DNA of 5,608 nucleotides from Chloroflexota bacterium (GTDB taxonomy: Bacteria; Chloroflexota; Limnocylindria; Limnocylindrales; CSP1-4), in assembly GCA_021786915.1 (NCBI GenBank), contig JAJYMP010000450.1, forward strand, positions 1-5,608. Reading direction: 5' to 3'. The translations under genes and the position numbers were made by a program. How positions within the stretch are numbered: position 1 is the first letter of the stretch; every line of letters begins with the position of its first letter. The notes beneath the pieces are model-generated. The model did no database searches, had not been told where the DNA came from, and was given only the letters and a program-made list of their open reading frames with translations. This document shows positions 4,702 through 5,608 of this stretch, piece after piece.

Positions 4702-5457
4702 TCAGGCGCAGGGTCCGACAGCCCTGAGCCTGGCGCGCGGGATTACTCCCTCCAACGGCGCGTAGAGGGCTGCAACAGCCTCCTCATCGAGTGCCGGTTC
4801 GGCAAGGGCCGCAGCCGCCCATTCGGCGGCAACGGCAGGAGTCGGTACGGTGGCCCTCCACAATGCCGCCTGACACGGGTCCTCCGGATTCGGCCACCTG
4901 ACCCAGCGCACGGCATACCCGACCGCCAGGGCGTCCCGCGATACGGTGAGCATCGGAGATGTGTAGGAACTCGAGGTGAGTGCGTCCTCGTAAGCGGCCG
5001 CCACTTGATCGTTGGCGGCGTCGTCGAGGCCGCGGACCTTCTGGATCAGCTCCGCGAAGACCAGGAGGGTGGTGCGGCTGCCGAGCGGGAGAAAGCCCCT
5101 GATCATCTGGACGGCGTCTATCGCTCGATCATCCTCGCCAACGCGGGTTCGGCTAGGTTCGCCTGAGTGCCGATGAAGGTCGGCCAAGAGTCGAACCTCT
5201 GGCGTGATGTCGGCGTCACTCAGTTCGCCCGCGGCCTCGGCCGAAACGGCCGCCTCGGGAGTGCCGATCCACTGGACGAACTTGAACAGCTTGCCGCGCC
5301 GCTCGACGAACACGAGTGTCGGGCCCGAGGCTTCCAGCTCGACTGACGCGCGAAGCGAATTCGGTATCTCAACCCGGTCGCCGGTATCGAGGAACGCTTC
5401 CGCGAACCTTGCCCCCGACCTTCCCCATCTTTCGACCCTGCCGACCCTGGTGGCCAC
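4702..5457 (-). CDS. Unrecognised 251-residue protein
   Basis: I do not recognise this family. The product appears soluble, with no signal peptide or membrane segment. The N-terminal third is rich in beta-like stretches (VEIPNSLRASVELEASG, TLVFVERRGKLFKFVQWIG at about 29-65); the middle is acidic then helical (RTTLLVFAELIQKVRGLDDA at 128-147); the C-terminal third is Ala-rich and helical (AVAAEWAAAALAEPALDEEAVAALYAPLEGV at 208-238). A Trp-rich patch (YAVRWVRWPNPEDPCQAALW, 181-200) could be functional. Reading is supported by a GTG start whose first base is the last base of the upstream gene's TAG stop (TAGTG), with GGAG close by. Third codon positions contain clearly more A/T (AGA, GGA, GCA, ATA, AAT, CTT) than ftsEX, suggesting an accessory or acquired gene. 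It is separated from ftsE by 333 bp, so shared transcription is not implied. Confidence 0.7.
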   Translation of the reverse strand: MATRVGRVERWGRSGARFAEAFLDTGDRVEIPNSLRASVELEASGPTLVFVERRGKLFKFVQWIGTPEAAVSAEAAGELSDADITPEVRLLADLHRHSGEPSRTRVGEDDRAIDAVQMIRGFLPLGSRTTLLVFAELIQKVRGLDDAANDQVAAAYEDALTSSSYTSPMLTVSRDALAVGYAVRWVRWPNPEDPCQAALWRATVPTPAVAAEWAAAALAEPALDEEAVAALYAPLEGVIPRARLRAVGPCA

Positions 5458-5608
5458 TACTCCGTCCGCTCCCCTGGCCCTCCGTTGGCCGAAGTCGCGA
5501 GGTGCTCTTCTGGCCAGCCCCCAACTTCAACAGTCAGGCGTCCGCTCGCTTCAACCACCCTCCAACCCGGATCCTCAGTCATCCGTGTCCAGTGCTCATC
5601 GCATATCC
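5457..5608 (-). CDS. C-terminal end of an unrecognised gene (cut by window edge)
   Basis: A frame open from the right edge (first full codon at 5606) runs 49 codons to TAG at 5459-5457; the other two minus frames stop within 30 bases of the edge. The visible residues are polar and Trp-containing (DEHWTRMTEDPGWRVVEASG, then RLTVEVGGWPEEHL), ending in a Gly/Pro-rich tail. The stop overlaps the GTG of the next gene by 1 nt (TAGTG), the classic geometry of translational coupling, which is the main reason to believe the frame. An internal ATG at 5582-5580 could instead start a 41-residue protein wholly inside the window. The product is not recognised; it probably works with the downstream gene. 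Confidence 0.55.
   Translation of the reverse strand, partial: ICDEHWTRMTEDPGWRVVEASGRLTVEVGGWPEEHLATSANGGPGERTE

Overview
The window is a high-GC (roughly 68-72% by eye) bacterial chromosomal segment in which every supported gene reads on the minus strand. Gene order, following transcription from the right end to the left, is: an unrecognised gene (only its C-terminus is inside the window), a second unrecognised gene overlapping it by 1 nt, ftsE, ftsX, an S41 carboxy-terminal processing peptidase, smpB, and the N-terminal part of a proline racemase/hydroxyproline epimerase family gene cut by the left edge. Strong GC3 bias, GTG starts, GGAGG-type ribosome binding sites and the ftsE-ftsX-(S41)-smpB order suggest a high-GC Chloroflexota (for example a Limnocylindria-like lineage) or an actinobacterium. 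The S41 peptidase between ftsX and smpB leans towards Chloroflexota, but this is inference.

Region by region: 5608-4702 holds the two unrecognised, translationally linked genes, whose third-position codon use is visibly less GC-rich than that of the core genes. 4701-4369 is non-coding and holds a perfect 10-bp inverted repeat around a -35-like hexamer in front of ftsE. 4368-2714 is the tight ftsEX pair (2 nt apart): the ATPase and permease of the divisome ABC complex that controls cell-wall hydrolases during division. After a 118-bp gap, 2595-1099 encodes a membrane-anchored, externally facing PDZ protease with an intact Ser-Lys-Gln active site. 1098-799 is a structured leader region. 798-337 is smpB, the tmRNA partner in trans-translation. 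272-1 begins the proline-racemase-family enzyme.

The genes fit an envelope/division block (ftsEX plus an extracytoplasmic protease) followed by ribosome rescue. There is no sign of a phage, transposon, CRISPR array, tRNA or rRNA, and no overtly new multi-gene system. The most interesting stretch is the 300-bp leader upstream of smpB. Read on the minus strand it contains, in order: a hairpin with the protease stop codon in its loop, a promoter-like TTGCAC-N17-TACGGT, a 13-nt perfect complement of the 16S rRNA 3' end, a 16-codon Ser/Thr/Cys-rich ORF, a 14-bp hairpin with a GAAA tetraloop, and a pair of 22-bp direct repeats. This layout resembles a leader-peptide/structured 5' UTR and is the best candidate for something undescribed. 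The second point of interest is the unrecognised gene pair at the right end.
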